A DNA stretch of 33,388 nucleotides, from positions 1 to 33,388 of the forward strand of contig JAJYYV010000020.1 in the NCBI GenBank assembly GCA_021800535.1, read 5' to 3'. The position numbers were made by a program, and so were the translations under genes. Every line of letters starts with the position of its first letter. Positions within the stretch are counted from its first letter, which is position 1. The stretch comes from a bacterium (GTDB lineage: Bacteria; Ratteibacteria; UBA8468; B48-G9; DTJG01). This document shows, piece after piece, positions 7,808 through 15,539 of this stretch. Under the pieces are notes generated by a model, which saw only the letters and a program-made list of their open reading frames with translations, was not told the origin of the DNA and made no database searches.

Positions 7808-8750
7808 AAAGTATAATAGATTTGTTATTACAACACATCAGATTCCTGATGGTGATGGACTTGGTTGTGAGACGGCTTTTTTAAATTTGTTAAAACAAAT
7901 GGGAAAACAGGTTTATGTAATTAATGAAAAATCTTTGCCTGAGAAATATCAATTTCTCCCGGGTGCTGATGAAATTGATACACTTAAAATATTTAAAAAG
8001 AAGAATTTTGTTCCGGAAGTTTCCATTGTTTTTGATTGTAGTGGTGCAGAAAGAATGGGTTCTGTATCCCATATTATTTTAAAAACCCCTATAGTGATTA
8101 ATATAGACCATCATATAGAAAATGAAAATTTTGGAACCATAAACTGGGTTTCCCCCCAACAGTCTTCTGTGGGAATGATGTGTTATTTTTTAATATCTCA
8201 GATGGAAAAAATGAACAAAGAAATCTCTGAATGTCTTTATACCTCATTATCTTTTGATACGGGTTCATTTCATTATAATCTTACAGATAAAACATTTTAT
8301 GTGGCCGCAGAACTTTTAAAGTATGGTATTAATCCACAGGATATTGCCAATAAAATCTATTATCAGCAGCCTTTAAAAATAACAAAACTTCTTGCTTTGA
8401 TTCTAAAAACAATAAAGATTGACCAGGGTTTAAAAATTATATGGGCAAAAGTTTCTCTGGATATGTATAAAAAAACAAAAACAACAGAAGAGGATACAGA
8501 AGGATTAATAGATATATTAAGGTCAGTAAAAGAAGCAGAAATGGCTTTTTTAATGAAAGAAAGAAAAAAAGAAATTAAAATAAGTATAAGAAGTAAATCA
8601 ATGTACAATACCCATAAAATAGCAAAACACTTTGGTGGAGGGGGTCATCCTAATGCTTCTGGATTTTCTATTTATAATGCTTCACTAAAAAAATCTGAAG
8701 ATATCATTCTTCAATTTATAAGAGAAAAATGGAAGGATTTATTAATATAA
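7770..8750 (+). CDS. nrnA: DHH/DHHA1 oligoribonuclease (NrnA-like)
   Basis: 326 residues, the usual NrnA size. The DHH domain has H23, D27 and D29 (THQIPDGDG), D89 (FDCSG), D113-H114-H115 (IDHHIENENFG) and D163 (SFDTGSF), a complete Mn-binding set. The DHHA1 domain ends with GGGGHPNASG (289-298). These enzymes degrade 2-5 nt RNA fragments, pGpG and/or 3'-phosphoadenosine-5'-phosphate. It starts inside hflX, since the conserved region begins immediately and no later Met is suitable, and it overlaps truB by 22 bases. Possible functional link: the nearby HD-GYP enzyme makes pGpG or GMP from c-di-GMP, and NrnA-type enzymes can finish pGpG (inference). Confidence 0.93.
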   Translation: MKKHITEIIDVIKKYNRFVITTHQIPDGDGLGCETAFLNLLKQMGKQVYVINEKSLPEKYQFLPGADEIDTLKIFKKKNFVPEVSIVFDCSGAERMGSVSHIILKTPIVINIDHHIENENFGTINWVSPQQSSVGMMCYFLISQMEKMNKEISECLYTSLSFDTGSFHYNLTDKTFYVAAELLKYGINPQDIANKIYYQQPLKITKLLALILKTIKIDQGLKIIWAKVSLDMYKKTKTTEEDTEGLIDILRSVKEAEMAFLMKERKKEIKISIRSKSMYNTHKIAKHFGGGGHPNASGFSIYNASLKKSEDIILQFIREKWKDLLI

Positions 8751-9412
8751 ACAAGCCATCCGGGATAACATCATATGATGTTATCAGGTTTATAAAAAAG
8801 GTTTTTCATCCTAAAGAAAAATTAGGTCATACAGGAACTTTAGACCCTCTGGCATCAGGGGTTCTTGTTATTTGTGCTGGCAGAGCAACAAAATTTTCCC
8901 ATTTTTTTCTTAATATGGATAAAGAGTATATTACCACAATGGAACTGGGGAAAATTACAGATACTGATGATGTAGATGGGAAAGTTTTAGAAACAAGAAG
9001 TATTAACAATATTACTTCGGAAAACATAAAAGAGGTGGTAAGGGGTTTTCTTGGAGAAATTAATCAGGTTCCGCCAATAGTTTCAGCTTTAAAATTAAAA
9101 GGGGAAAAAAGCTATAATTTATACAGAAAAGGGGAAAATGTAGTATTGCTTCCCCGTAAGGTCCACATAAAAGAAATAGAAATAGTAGATATAAAAATTC
9201 CAGAAGTAAAAATCAGGGTTGTTTGTAGTAGAGGAACATATATGAGATCTTTATGCAGGGATATTGGAGAAAAACTTGGTTGTGGAGCCACACAATCTGA
9301 ACTTTTAAGGACCCGTGTGGGTAAATTTACAATTAAAGATAGTATTACTCTGGAAGAATTAGCAAAACACCCTTTTCCACATTATATTTTACCTTTAAGT
9401 TTTATAAAATGA
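8729..9412 (+). CDS. truB: tRNA pseudouridine-55 synthase
   Basis: 227 residues, at the short end for TruB. The opening GFININKPSGITSYDVI is diagnostic, and GHTGTLDPLASGVL carries the catalytic Asp39. PIVSALKLKGEKSYNLYRKGE and CSRGTYMRSLCRDIGEKLGCGA are the other TruB blocks. The C-terminus is short, so the PUA domain found in many TruB proteins is lacking or reduced. It makes pseudouridine 55 in the tRNA T-loop. It overlaps nrnA by 22 bases and shares an ATGA stop-start with the mutase gene downstream. Confidence 0.95.
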   Translation: MEGFININKPSGITSYDVIRFIKKVFHPKEKLGHTGTLDPLASGVLVICAGRATKFSHFFLNMDKEYITTMELGKITDTDDVDGKVLETRSINNITSENIKEVVRGFLGEINQVPPIVSALKLKGEKSYNLYRKGENVVLLPRKVHIKEIEIVDIKIPEVKIRVVCSRGTYMRSLCRDIGEKLGCGATQSELLRTRVGKFTIKDSITLEELAKHPFPHYILPLSFIK

Positions 9413-10749
9413 TAGATAAAAATTTAATAATCAGTACTTCTGGAATCCGTGGTATATATGGAAAAACTCTTTGTGAAAAAAATGCTTTTGATTTTGGAAT
9501 GGCATTTGGGCAATGGTGTCATGAAAAAAATATTATTATTGGCACAGATACAAGGCCCAGCAGAGATTCTTTAAAAATTTCCTTTTCTGCAGGGGTTTTA
9601 TCTTCAGGTAAGAATATTATTGATATAGGAATTGTTCCAACCCCTGCTATAGGTTTTATTATAGAAAAAAATTGTAAATTAAATGGGGTAATTATAACAG
9701 CCAGCCACAATCCTCAGCCATATAATGGAATTAAATTTTTTTCTTCTTCTGGTACATTTCTAAATGAAGAAGAATTTAGAGAATTTATAAAAATCTATAA
9801 AAAAAATAAAAAAAAACATGTCTCTACCCCTGGACTTTTTATACATTCGGAAAAAGAAATTCATACCTATTTTGCTAAGATTTTAAATTTTATAGATGTC
9901 GCTGCCATAAAAAAGAAAAAATTCAGGGTTGTTATAGACCCATGCCAGGGTGTTGGAGCAGTCTGGACAAAAGATTTTCTTAAAAAGCTTGGTTGTGATG
10001 TAATAGCAATAAATGAGGCACCTATAGGTATTTTTTCAAGGAATCCTGAACCAACCAGAGATAATCTTAAAGAATTAGCCAAAAAAGTTGTTGAAGAAAA
10101 AGCAGACATAGGGTTTGCTCAGGACCCGGATTGTGATAGACTTGTCCTTGTAGATGAAAAGGGTAATATTATCAGTGAAGAATATGGGGTTTCTTTTCTT
10201 ATACAACATATCTTATCCACCAGAAAAAAGGGGCCTGTTGTTGTTAATCTTTCTACAACAATGCTTGTAGATGACATTTGTAAAAAAATGGATGTGCCTC
10301 TTTATAGAACAAAAGTAGGGGAGATGTATGTATCCTCTAAAATGAAAAAAGTTAAAGCTGTCTGTGGGGGAGAAGGAAATGGCGGTATCATTTACTCGGA
10401 TTTTCATTATGGCAGGGATAGTTTTATAGGAATTGGGCTTGCTTTAGAATGTTTAAGCATTAATAATAGTACTCTTTCTGAAAGTATAAATAAATTTCCT
10501 GTTTACCATTTCATAAAAGAAAAAATACAGATTACCCCTGAAAAAATAGAAAAGTTTTTTTCAAAGGTTAAAAATAAATTCAAAGAAGGAAAGATTTCAG
10601 AGGAGGATGGATTAAAAATTTCTTTTCCTGAGTTCTGGTTCCAGTTAAGGGTTTCTAAAACAGAACCAATTATAAGAATTTTCTTTGAAGGGAAAGATAT
10701 TGAAAAGCTTCAGGAAATAAAAAATACTATTTATCATCTCTTGAAATAG
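9409..10749 (+). CDS. glmM: Phosphoglucosamine/phosphomannomutase family protein
   Basis: 446 residues, four-domain alpha-D-phosphohexomutase. Catalytic Ser99 is in TASHNPQPYNG, the metal loop is DPDCDR (239-244), and the phosphate-binding loop near the C-terminus is RVSKTEPIIRI. The sugar-specificity loop reads GEGNGG (321-326), unlike the GExSGH of typical bacterial GlmM and closer to archaeal-type phosphoglucosamine/phosphomannomutases. Conversion of GlcN-6-P to GlcN-1-P is the best guess, fitting the alternative GlmU and NagB genes in the window, but Man-6-P or Glc-6-P activity is possible. It overlaps truB by four bases and meets the convergent nfeD gene tail to tail with a 23-base overlap. 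Confidence 0.85.
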   Translation: MIDKNLIISTSGIRGIYGKTLCEKNAFDFGMAFGQWCHEKNIIIGTDTRPSRDSLKISFSAGVLSSGKNIIDIGIVPTPAIGFIIEKNCKLNGVIITASHNPQPYNGIKFFSSSGTFLNEEEFREFIKIYKKNKKKHVSTPGLFIHSEKEIHTYFAKILNFIDVAAIKKKKFRVVIDPCQGVGAVWTKDFLKKLGCDVIAINEAPIGIFSRNPEPTRDNLKELAKKVVEEKADIGFAQDPDCDRLVLVDEKGNIISEEYGVSFLIQHILSTRKKGPVVVNLSTTMLVDDICKKMDVPLYRTKVGEMYVSSKMKKVKAVCGGEGNGGIIYSDFHYGRDSFIGIGLALECLSINNSTLSESINKFPVYHFIKEKIQITPEKIEKFFSKVKNKFKEGKISEEDGLKISFPEFWFQLRVSKTEPIIRIFFEGKDIEKLQEIKNTIYHLLK

Positions 10750-12088
10750 GTTCCACCTTTAATCTCATATCCTCTTCTACTTTAACCACTTTGATTTCTG
10801 CGCCTTTTGGTATTTGAGTATCTGAATAAGCATTCCATTCTTCACCATGAACAAAAATAATCCCTTTAGGATTAATATCAGAAATTACATGTCCGGTTTC
10901 CCCTACCATTCCTTCCTTTCCTGTTGTTACCTTCCTTTTTTTTGTTCTTCTGATAAAAATAAAAATAGCTAAAAGACAGAGAATTAAAAATGTCCATAGT
11001 CTTATTAAAGCAAATAATGAAATATGAAATTCACTGGAAGGGGAATGAAAAAGCATCCATGAGCCGAGCATTAAACATATTGCTCCTGCTATAGCAAAAA
11101 TTCCATGACTTGGAGCAAAAACCTCTATGATAAACATTATAGCTCCGATAATAATGAAAAAGACCCCTGCAAAACTCTGATTAAAAGCCTGAAAAGCATA
11201 AAAAGATAAAACAAGAGATATTGTTCCTACAACTCCGGGGATTGCAAGACCAGGATGTAAAAATTCAAAGACAATGCCAAGTATTCCAATAATAAGCAAG
11301 ATGGATGCAACATTGGGATTTCCCACAACATCAAGAAGTTTTTCTCCGAATGTATAAGGAATTTGTTTTACTATGGAATTTTTGGTATTAAGAATAACAG
11401 TTGTCCCTGAGGATAAAACAACTTTTTTTCCGTTTAAATCTTTTAAAAGGCTTTGAATATTTGGAGCAATAAAATCTATAACATGTTCTTTAAGTGCTGT
11501 TTCATCACTACTGGCAATACTTTTTCTCACTGCATTTTCTGCCCAGAGAGCGTTTTTACCTCTTTCTTTTGCTATGGATTTTATATAGCTTACCATAGCA
11601 TTCATAACCTTGGTTTTTTCTGTTTTTCCCATGGACCCAACAAGAGAAACAGGATGTGCCGCTCCTATATTTGTTCCCGGTGCCATTGCTACATAATTAC
11701 AGGAAAGAGCAATAAATGTTCCGGCTGATGCACACATGGCTCCCTGAGGATAGACATAGGCGATTACAGGAACAGGTGAGGTTAATATAGATTCAACTAT
11801 TTTTTGCATGGATGCAAGAAGTCCGCCAGGAGTATCTATTAAAAGTATAAGAGCCTGACCATGATGTTTTTTGGTATACTCAATAGAATTTTCTATTTTA
11901 TAGGCTACAAAAGGATTGATAGTGCTATTTACAGACAGAGTGTATACCTTAGGCGTTGAATGCAAAGATACTGCTCCATAAGAATTGAGGCACGTACCTA
12001 AAAACAATATAAAAAGTAAACCTATCTTATAAGTATATCCGGTCTTAAAATATCTTTTCCATTTATTTTTATTTCTTTCATGGGCCAT
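10727..12088 (-). CDS. Full-length NfeD membrane serine protease
   Basis: 453 residues. An N-terminal signal or anchor (KIGLLFILFLGTCLNSYG) is followed by a ClpP-like protease domain: DTPGGLLASM, then Ser121 in MCASAGTFIAL, with a candidate Lys near 160. This resembles the Ser-Lys dyad of the archaeal stomatin-cleaving protease. Then come about four or five membrane segments (~260-390) and an OB-fold NfeD domain (GMVGETGHV...EEWNAYSDTQIPKGAEI). It likely degrades membrane proteins; the usual partner is a stomatin/SPFH protein, but none is encoded here. Start chosen at 12088 because GAGGA lies six bases ahead; this overlaps the 3' end of the M24-like gene by 67 bases. Likely co-transcribed with that gene. 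Confidence 0.9.
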   Translation of the reverse strand: MAHERNKNKWKRYFKTGYTYKIGLLFILFLGTCLNSYGAVSLHSTPKVYTLSVNSTINPFVAYKIENSIEYTKKHHGQALILLIDTPGGLLASMQKIVESILTSPVPVIAYVYPQGAMCASAGTFIALSCNYVAMAPGTNIGAAHPVSLVGSMGKTEKTKVMNAMVSYIKSIAKERGKNALWAENAVRKSIASSDETALKEHVIDFIAPNIQSLLKDLNGKKVVLSSGTTVILNTKNSIVKQIPYTFGEKLLDVVGNPNVASILLIIGILGIVFEFLHPGLAIPGVVGTISLVLSFYAFQAFNQSFAGVFFIIIGAIMFIIEVFAPSHGIFAIAGAICLMLGSWMLFHSPSSEFHISLFALIRLWTFLILCLLAIFIFIRRTKKRKVTTGKEGMVGETGHVISDINPKGIIFVHGEEWNAYSDTQIPKGAEIKVVKVEEDMRLKVEPISRDDK

Positions 12089-13110
12089 TTTTTATCCTCA
12101 GTTATTATCATAGCAGTAGAATCTGTTGTTATAATTGTGTCCTCTGATTTTGTTCCTGAAATTGATGGATTCCAGGCATATGCCTGGTGAGATTCAATAA
12201 TACCTTCTGAATTGAAATTTGCCCTGTAATACCTTGCCTGATAACCAGTTGGACCGCCCTGGTGATGCATTTCCCATTCATTTTCAAAGCCTGTTTGTTT
12301 ATAGGATTCAATAGCATTTGTAAATATAGTGTTTAACCTGTTATCCGGGACACTTTCTGAAATGAATGTGGCGTCAACCGTGCAAACCGCTTCATGTTTT
12401 TGTTTTAATTTGTCAGAAATTTTTCCAAAGCTGACCAGTCTTGTTAAAGAAGCAATCAATCCATATTTTCTTGCGCATACCACCACCATAGCATAATTTT
12501 TAAGTTTTTTTAATGTTGGAAGCGGGTGTCTGTATTTTTCTATTCTGTCATCAACAGCAATTAATATAACCACAGGGATTATATTAACTTTCCAGAATTC
12601 ATTTGCAACTATTGAGGCTATTTCTGTTTCTGTCATACCTGGAAGTATTTTTTGACAGACATCAGAAATAATTTTTCCTGATACAGAACCGAGTTCCTGA
12701 TATTTTTCAATTTCTTCTGGAATCAAAGGAAAATGAAGGCTATCTAAATTGATATATTTACATCCATTAATTACACTATCTGCTCCAATTTTTTCTCCTG
12801 TAATTTTTTTGGCTTCTTCTATCAGTTTTTCATCCTCATACCATGGGAGAATAATTTTTTCTAAATTAATACCATAAACTTCTTCATCCAAGACCCTTGG
12901 GGCTTCAATATTGTTTGTAAGCAAAAATATTTTATCCTGTGTAATAACAAGGCTACTTGCTCCTTCTTCTGAATTTAATCCGACATAATTTTTCCCTCCG
13001 CCTGTAAACCATGAAAAGTTTGAAACCTTGCGCAGAATAATACCATTAATGTCTTGGTTTTTTAATAATTTTCTTACTCTTTCTTGTTTAATCTCTATTT
13101 CCTTTGACAT
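12022..13110 (-). CDS. M24 (Xaa-Pro peptidase-like) protein with most metal ligands missing
   Basis: 362 residues: creatinase-like N-domain (~1-140) and pita-bread M24 fold (~145-362). The fold is clear from LPGMTETEIASIVANEFW and HHQGGPTGYQARYY. Active M24 peptidases use Asp, Asp, His, Glu, Glu. Here the stretch expected to hold the two Asp reads VVVCARKYGLIASLTRLV with no Asp, and the first Glu region reads YAWNPSISG. Only H282/H283 and E323 (GTKSED) remain. It is probably not a standard metallopeptidase and may bind a ligand or have a changed site. Related proteins are widespread and sometimes carry the odd label 'antitoxin VapB'. A good AGGAG lies six bases before the ATG, with a TATAAT (minus strand 13135-13130) upstream. 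It precedes nfeD. Confidence 0.82.
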   Translation of the reverse strand: MSKEIEIKQERVRKLLKNQDINGIILRKVSNFSWFTGGGKNYVGLNSEEGASSLVITQDKIFLLTNNIEAPRVLDEEVYGINLEKIILPWYEDEKLIEEAKKITGEKIGADSVINGCKYINLDSLHFPLIPEEIEKYQELGSVSGKIISDVCQKILPGMTETEIASIVANEFWKVNIIPVVILIAVDDRIEKYRHPLPTLKKLKNYAMVVVCARKYGLIASLTRLVSFGKISDKLKQKHEAVCTVDATFISESVPDNRLNTIFTNAIESYKQTGFENEWEMHHQGGPTGYQARYYRANFNSEGIIESHQAYAWNPSISGTKSEDTIITTDSTAMIITEDKKWPMKEIKINGKDILRPDILIR

Positions 13111-13145
13111 TTTTGCTCCTTTCCTTTATATTATATTCCATATTA

Positions 13146-13175
13146 TTTACAGATTTACTTTACTTTTTTTATATT
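13146..13175 (+). promoter_or_regulatory. Candidate promoter of the PIG-L/LmbE operon
   Basis: TTTACA (13146-13151), 18 bases, TATATT (13170-13175), in the 100-base gap between divergent genes. The ribosome site of the downstream gene begins about 25 bases later. AT-rich background lowers confidence. Confidence 0.35.
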
Positions 13176-13210
13176 ATTATGTCAATTTCTTAATTTATTT
13201 GGAGGTTAAA

Positions 13211-14536
13211 TTGAAAAAATTCGTTTTTTTAATAATTGTTGTTGTTTTTTTCAATCTTGTCCATTCTTATTCCCAGCCTATTAGCCCTCTGGGTAAATTT
13301 ACCAGTAAAGATAGAATTTTAATATGTGCGCCCCATCCTGATGATGAGGTTTTGGGCTGTGGCGGTATAATTCAACAGGCCATTGCTCAAAAAAGCAAGG
13401 TATATGTTGTTTTTCTTACCAATGGAGACCATAACTGGCTGGAATTTAAAATTTTTGAAAGAAAATTAATCCTTCATCCTTACAACTATATTCAGATTGG
13501 AGAACAAAGAAGAAAAGAATCCATTAATGCAGAAAAAATTTTGGGTGTGCCGGAGAAAAATCTTATTTTTCTTGGTTATCCTGATGCAGGAACAATGCTT
13601 ATCTGGCAACACTATTGGAATGTTAAAAAACCCTATTATGATTTTTTAACAAAGGTTAATTATGTTCCTTATCCGCAGGCATTATCTTATGGCAGTCCTT
13701 ATGCCGGAGAAAGTATTGTTTCTGATTTTGTAAAAGTATTAAAAATTGTGAAGCCCACAAAAATTTTTATTACAAATCCTGTTGATACAAATTCTGACCA
13801 TAGAGCTATTTCTAATTTCCTTTTAGTATCCCTGCTTGAAATGAAAAACCAGATACATCCGGATGTGTATTTTTATCTGGTACACTATTATAAATGGCCT
13901 TTTGCCTGGCCTAAACCCAGAAGATTTGCTCCAGATGATACACTATATCCACCAGAGGTACTTCTTAAAACAGGCCACTGGGTTTCATCTTTTTTTACTC
14001 CCCAGCAGGTTCAAAATCAGGCTTCTGCTTTAATGTGTTTCCATTCTGAAATGATTGGCAATAAAGGTTTTATTCTTTCCTTTGCCAGAAAAAATGAAGT
14101 ATTTGAAAAAATGCATATACCATTAGTGGGAAAAGAAGGAAATACTTTTTTAAAAACCAGGATATGTTATTTTAATATTTCACAAAATTCTAAATCTGTA
14201 ATATTTAATATAACATTCCAGCAGCCTGTTAAAGATATATATAATTTAAAAATGTACCTGTTTGGTTATAATAAGAAAGTTTCTTTTTCTACAATGCCCA
14301 AGATACAGGTGGAAGTTAATATCCATAAAGTGAAATCTGTAAGAAATGGAAATATTTATATCCCAGCAGATATAATAAAATATGTAAAAAATCCGTATGG
14401 AAATAAAATAACCTTAATAGTTCCAAAATATTTACTTGGAAATCCACAATACCTTTTTGTGGGAGGAGAATCAAGACTGGGGGAACTCCTTATAGATTCT
14501 TTCCCAGAGAAATTGTTTAAACTATCCTCTTTTTGA
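13211..14536 (+). CDS. Secreted PIG-L/LmbE-family deacetylase
   Basis: I place the start at TTG 13211 because GGAGG (13201-13205) is correctly spaced and the next residues form a signal peptide (KKFVFLIIVVVFFNLVHSYS); the open frame upstream to 13028 has no ribosome site. 441 residues. The PIG-L zinc motif HPDDE is at 42-46 (ICAPHPDDEVLGCGG), and the distal part has TNPVDTNSDHRA supplying the second His. PIG-L enzymes remove N-acetyl groups from GlcNAc-type sugars; the substrate is not shown. The last ~150 residues form a beta-rich tail outside the family core. Likely exported. First gene of a run leading through vapB to the HtrA genes. Confidence 0.85.
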   Translation: MKKFVFLIIVVVFFNLVHSYSQPISPLGKFTSKDRILICAPHPDDEVLGCGGIIQQAIAQKSKVYVVFLTNGDHNWLEFKIFERKLILHPYNYIQIGEQRRKESINAEKILGVPEKNLIFLGYPDAGTMLIWQHYWNVKKPYYDFLTKVNYVPYPQALSYGSPYAGESIVSDFVKVLKIVKPTKIFITNPVDTNSDHRAISNFLLVSLLEMKNQIHPDVYFYLVHYYKWPFAWPKPRRFAPDDTLYPPEVLLKTGHWVSSFFTPQQVQNQASALMCFHSEMIGNKGFILSFARKNEVFEKMHIPLVGKEGNTFLKTRICYFNISQNSKSVIFNITFQQPVKDIYNLKMYLFGYNKKVSFSTMPKIQVEVNIHKVKSVRNGNIYIPADIIKYVKNPYGNKITLIVPKYLLGNPQYLFVGGESRLGELLIDSFPEKLFKLSSF

Positions 14537-14577
14537 ATTATGTGTTAAGATATGTGTATAAGGAGGTGTATAATAAA

Positions 14578-14778
14578 ATGAGAACAAATGTTGTTTTGGA
14601 TGATAACCTTATCAAAGAAGCCATTAAATGTTCAGGTATAAAAACCAAAAAGGAATTAATAAATAAAGCAATACAAAATTTTGTGGAAAACTGCAAATGT
14701 AAAGATTTACGTAAACTCAAAGGTAAAATTCATTTTATAGAATATTATAATTACAAAACTTTGAGAAAGGGTTCATAA
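14578..14778 (+). CDS. vapB: VapB-type antitoxin
   Basis: 66 residues. Start at ATG 14578, preceded by AGGAGG (14561-14566). MRTNVVLDDNLIKEAIKCSGIKTKKELINKA is a typical ribbon-helix-helix DNA-binding start, and the C-terminal tail (KLKGKIHF...RKGS) matches the toxin-binding region of VapB. Such proteins repress their own operon and block a PIN-domain RNase. Its stop is followed directly by the ATG of a vapC reading frame, but that toxin is wrecked. The antitoxin looks complete; it might neutralise related VapC toxins elsewhere. Confidence 0.85.
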   Translation: MRTNVVLDDNLIKEAIKCSGIKTKKELINKAIQNFVENCKCKDLRKLKGKIHFIEYYNYKTLRKGS

Positions 14779-14929
14779 ATGGTTCTTGTAGACACTTCTG
14801 TTTTTACTTCATACTGACAAAGATTTTGAAAATATACAAAAAGTATTTCCACTGAAAATTTTTGATAGATTTTTATTTGAAAATTATGAAAATATTGATA
14901 ACAGCAGGTCCAACAAGAGAGTTTATTGA
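14779..14929 (+). pseudogene. vapC: vapC toxin remnant with large internal deletion
   Basis: The ATG at 14779 begins MVLVDTSVFTSY then a TGA (14815). MVLVDTSV is the exact start of PIN-domain VapC toxins and carries the first catalytic Asp. From 14807 another frame reads LHTDKDFENIQKVFPLKIF, a typical VapC C-terminal end with its last acidic residues (TDKDF). The two ends now sit side by side but out of frame, so roughly 100 codons of the middle are missing. The second frame runs on to a stop at 14927-14929, overlapping coaB. It cannot make an active toxin. Confidence 0.75.
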
Positions 14930-15521
14930 CCCTGTAAGATTTATCAGCAATCCTTCAACAGGGAGACTGGGATACACTCTGGCAGATAAAGCAAAAAATT
15001 TAGGTTATAGTGTGACATTAATTTCTGGTCCGACATATCTGGAACCCCCAAAAAAAGTTAAATTTATCCCTGTTTTATCTGCTTTAGAGATGTTTAGCTC
15101 TGTCCAAAAAGAATTCCCATCAAATGATGCTTTGATAATGAGTGCGGCTGTAAGCGACTGGAGACTGAAAAAGAAATATCCGGAAAAATTGAAGGAAAAA
15201 TCTGCATGGAACCTAAAACTTGTTCCTAATCCTGATATCTTAAAAAGCATTGCAAAGATAAAAAAAGAAAACAAGATTATTGTGGGTTTTGCTTTGGAAA
15301 GTTCACATATTCTTAAAAATGGATGGAAAAAACTTCAAGAAAAAAATATGGATATGATAATTGCAAATGATGTTTCTTATTTTGGAGAAGGAAATAAAAA
15401 CAGTAAAATTTTTATTCTTTTTCCTGATAAAACAATTGAAGATTGCACAGGTTTTACAAAAGAAAAATTATCCAGTATAATACTGAAAAAGATTGAAAAT
15501 ATTTTTAAAGAGAAAAAATAA
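14886..15521 (+). CDS. coaB: Phosphopantothenate-cysteine ligase (stand-alone CoaB)
   Basis: 211 residues from the ATG at 14886; a TTG at 14862 in frame is a less likely start. Sequence matches the C-terminal half of Dfp/CoaBC: ITAGPTREFIDPVRFISNPSTGRLG is the nucleotide-binding opening, AAVSDWR and NPDILK are further blocks, and IVGFALES lies before a variable lysine-rich loop. It joins cysteine to phosphopantothenate in CoA synthesis. In most bacteria it is fused behind the CoaC decarboxylase; here there is no CoaC domain in front or nearby. It has no clear ribosome site and overlaps the vapC remnant, so the deletion next door may have altered its expression signals. Confidence 0.9.
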   Translation: MKILITAGPTREFIDPVRFISNPSTGRLGYTLADKAKNLGYSVTLISGPTYLEPPKKVKFIPVLSALEMFSSVQKEFPSNDALIMSAAVSDWRLKKKYPEKLKEKSAWNLKLVPNPDILKSIAKIKKENKIIVGFALESSHILKNGWKKLQEKNMDMIIANDVSYFGEGNKNSKIFILFPDKTIEDCTGFTKEKLSSIILKKIENIFKEKK

Positions 15522-15539
15522 ATCAAAATTGGGGGAAAA

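Noticed and set aside
11453-11728. Plus-strand open frame of 91 codons opposite nfeD
   Set aside because: Mirror of the well-supported nfeD gene, with no family resemblance and no ribosome site.
13028-13210. N-terminal extension of the PIG-L frame starting at 13028
   Set aside because: It overlaps the divergent M24-like gene, has no ribosome site, and a GGAGG plus TTG followed by a signal peptide lies at 13201-13211.
14533-14577. Upstream ATG start for the antitoxin
   Set aside because: AGGAGG lies after it, and the family's usual start (MRTNVVLDD) is at 14578.
14803-14929. Small novel gene between vapB and coaB
   Set aside because: The reading frame is the C-terminal end of a VapC toxin, better explained as a deletion remnant.
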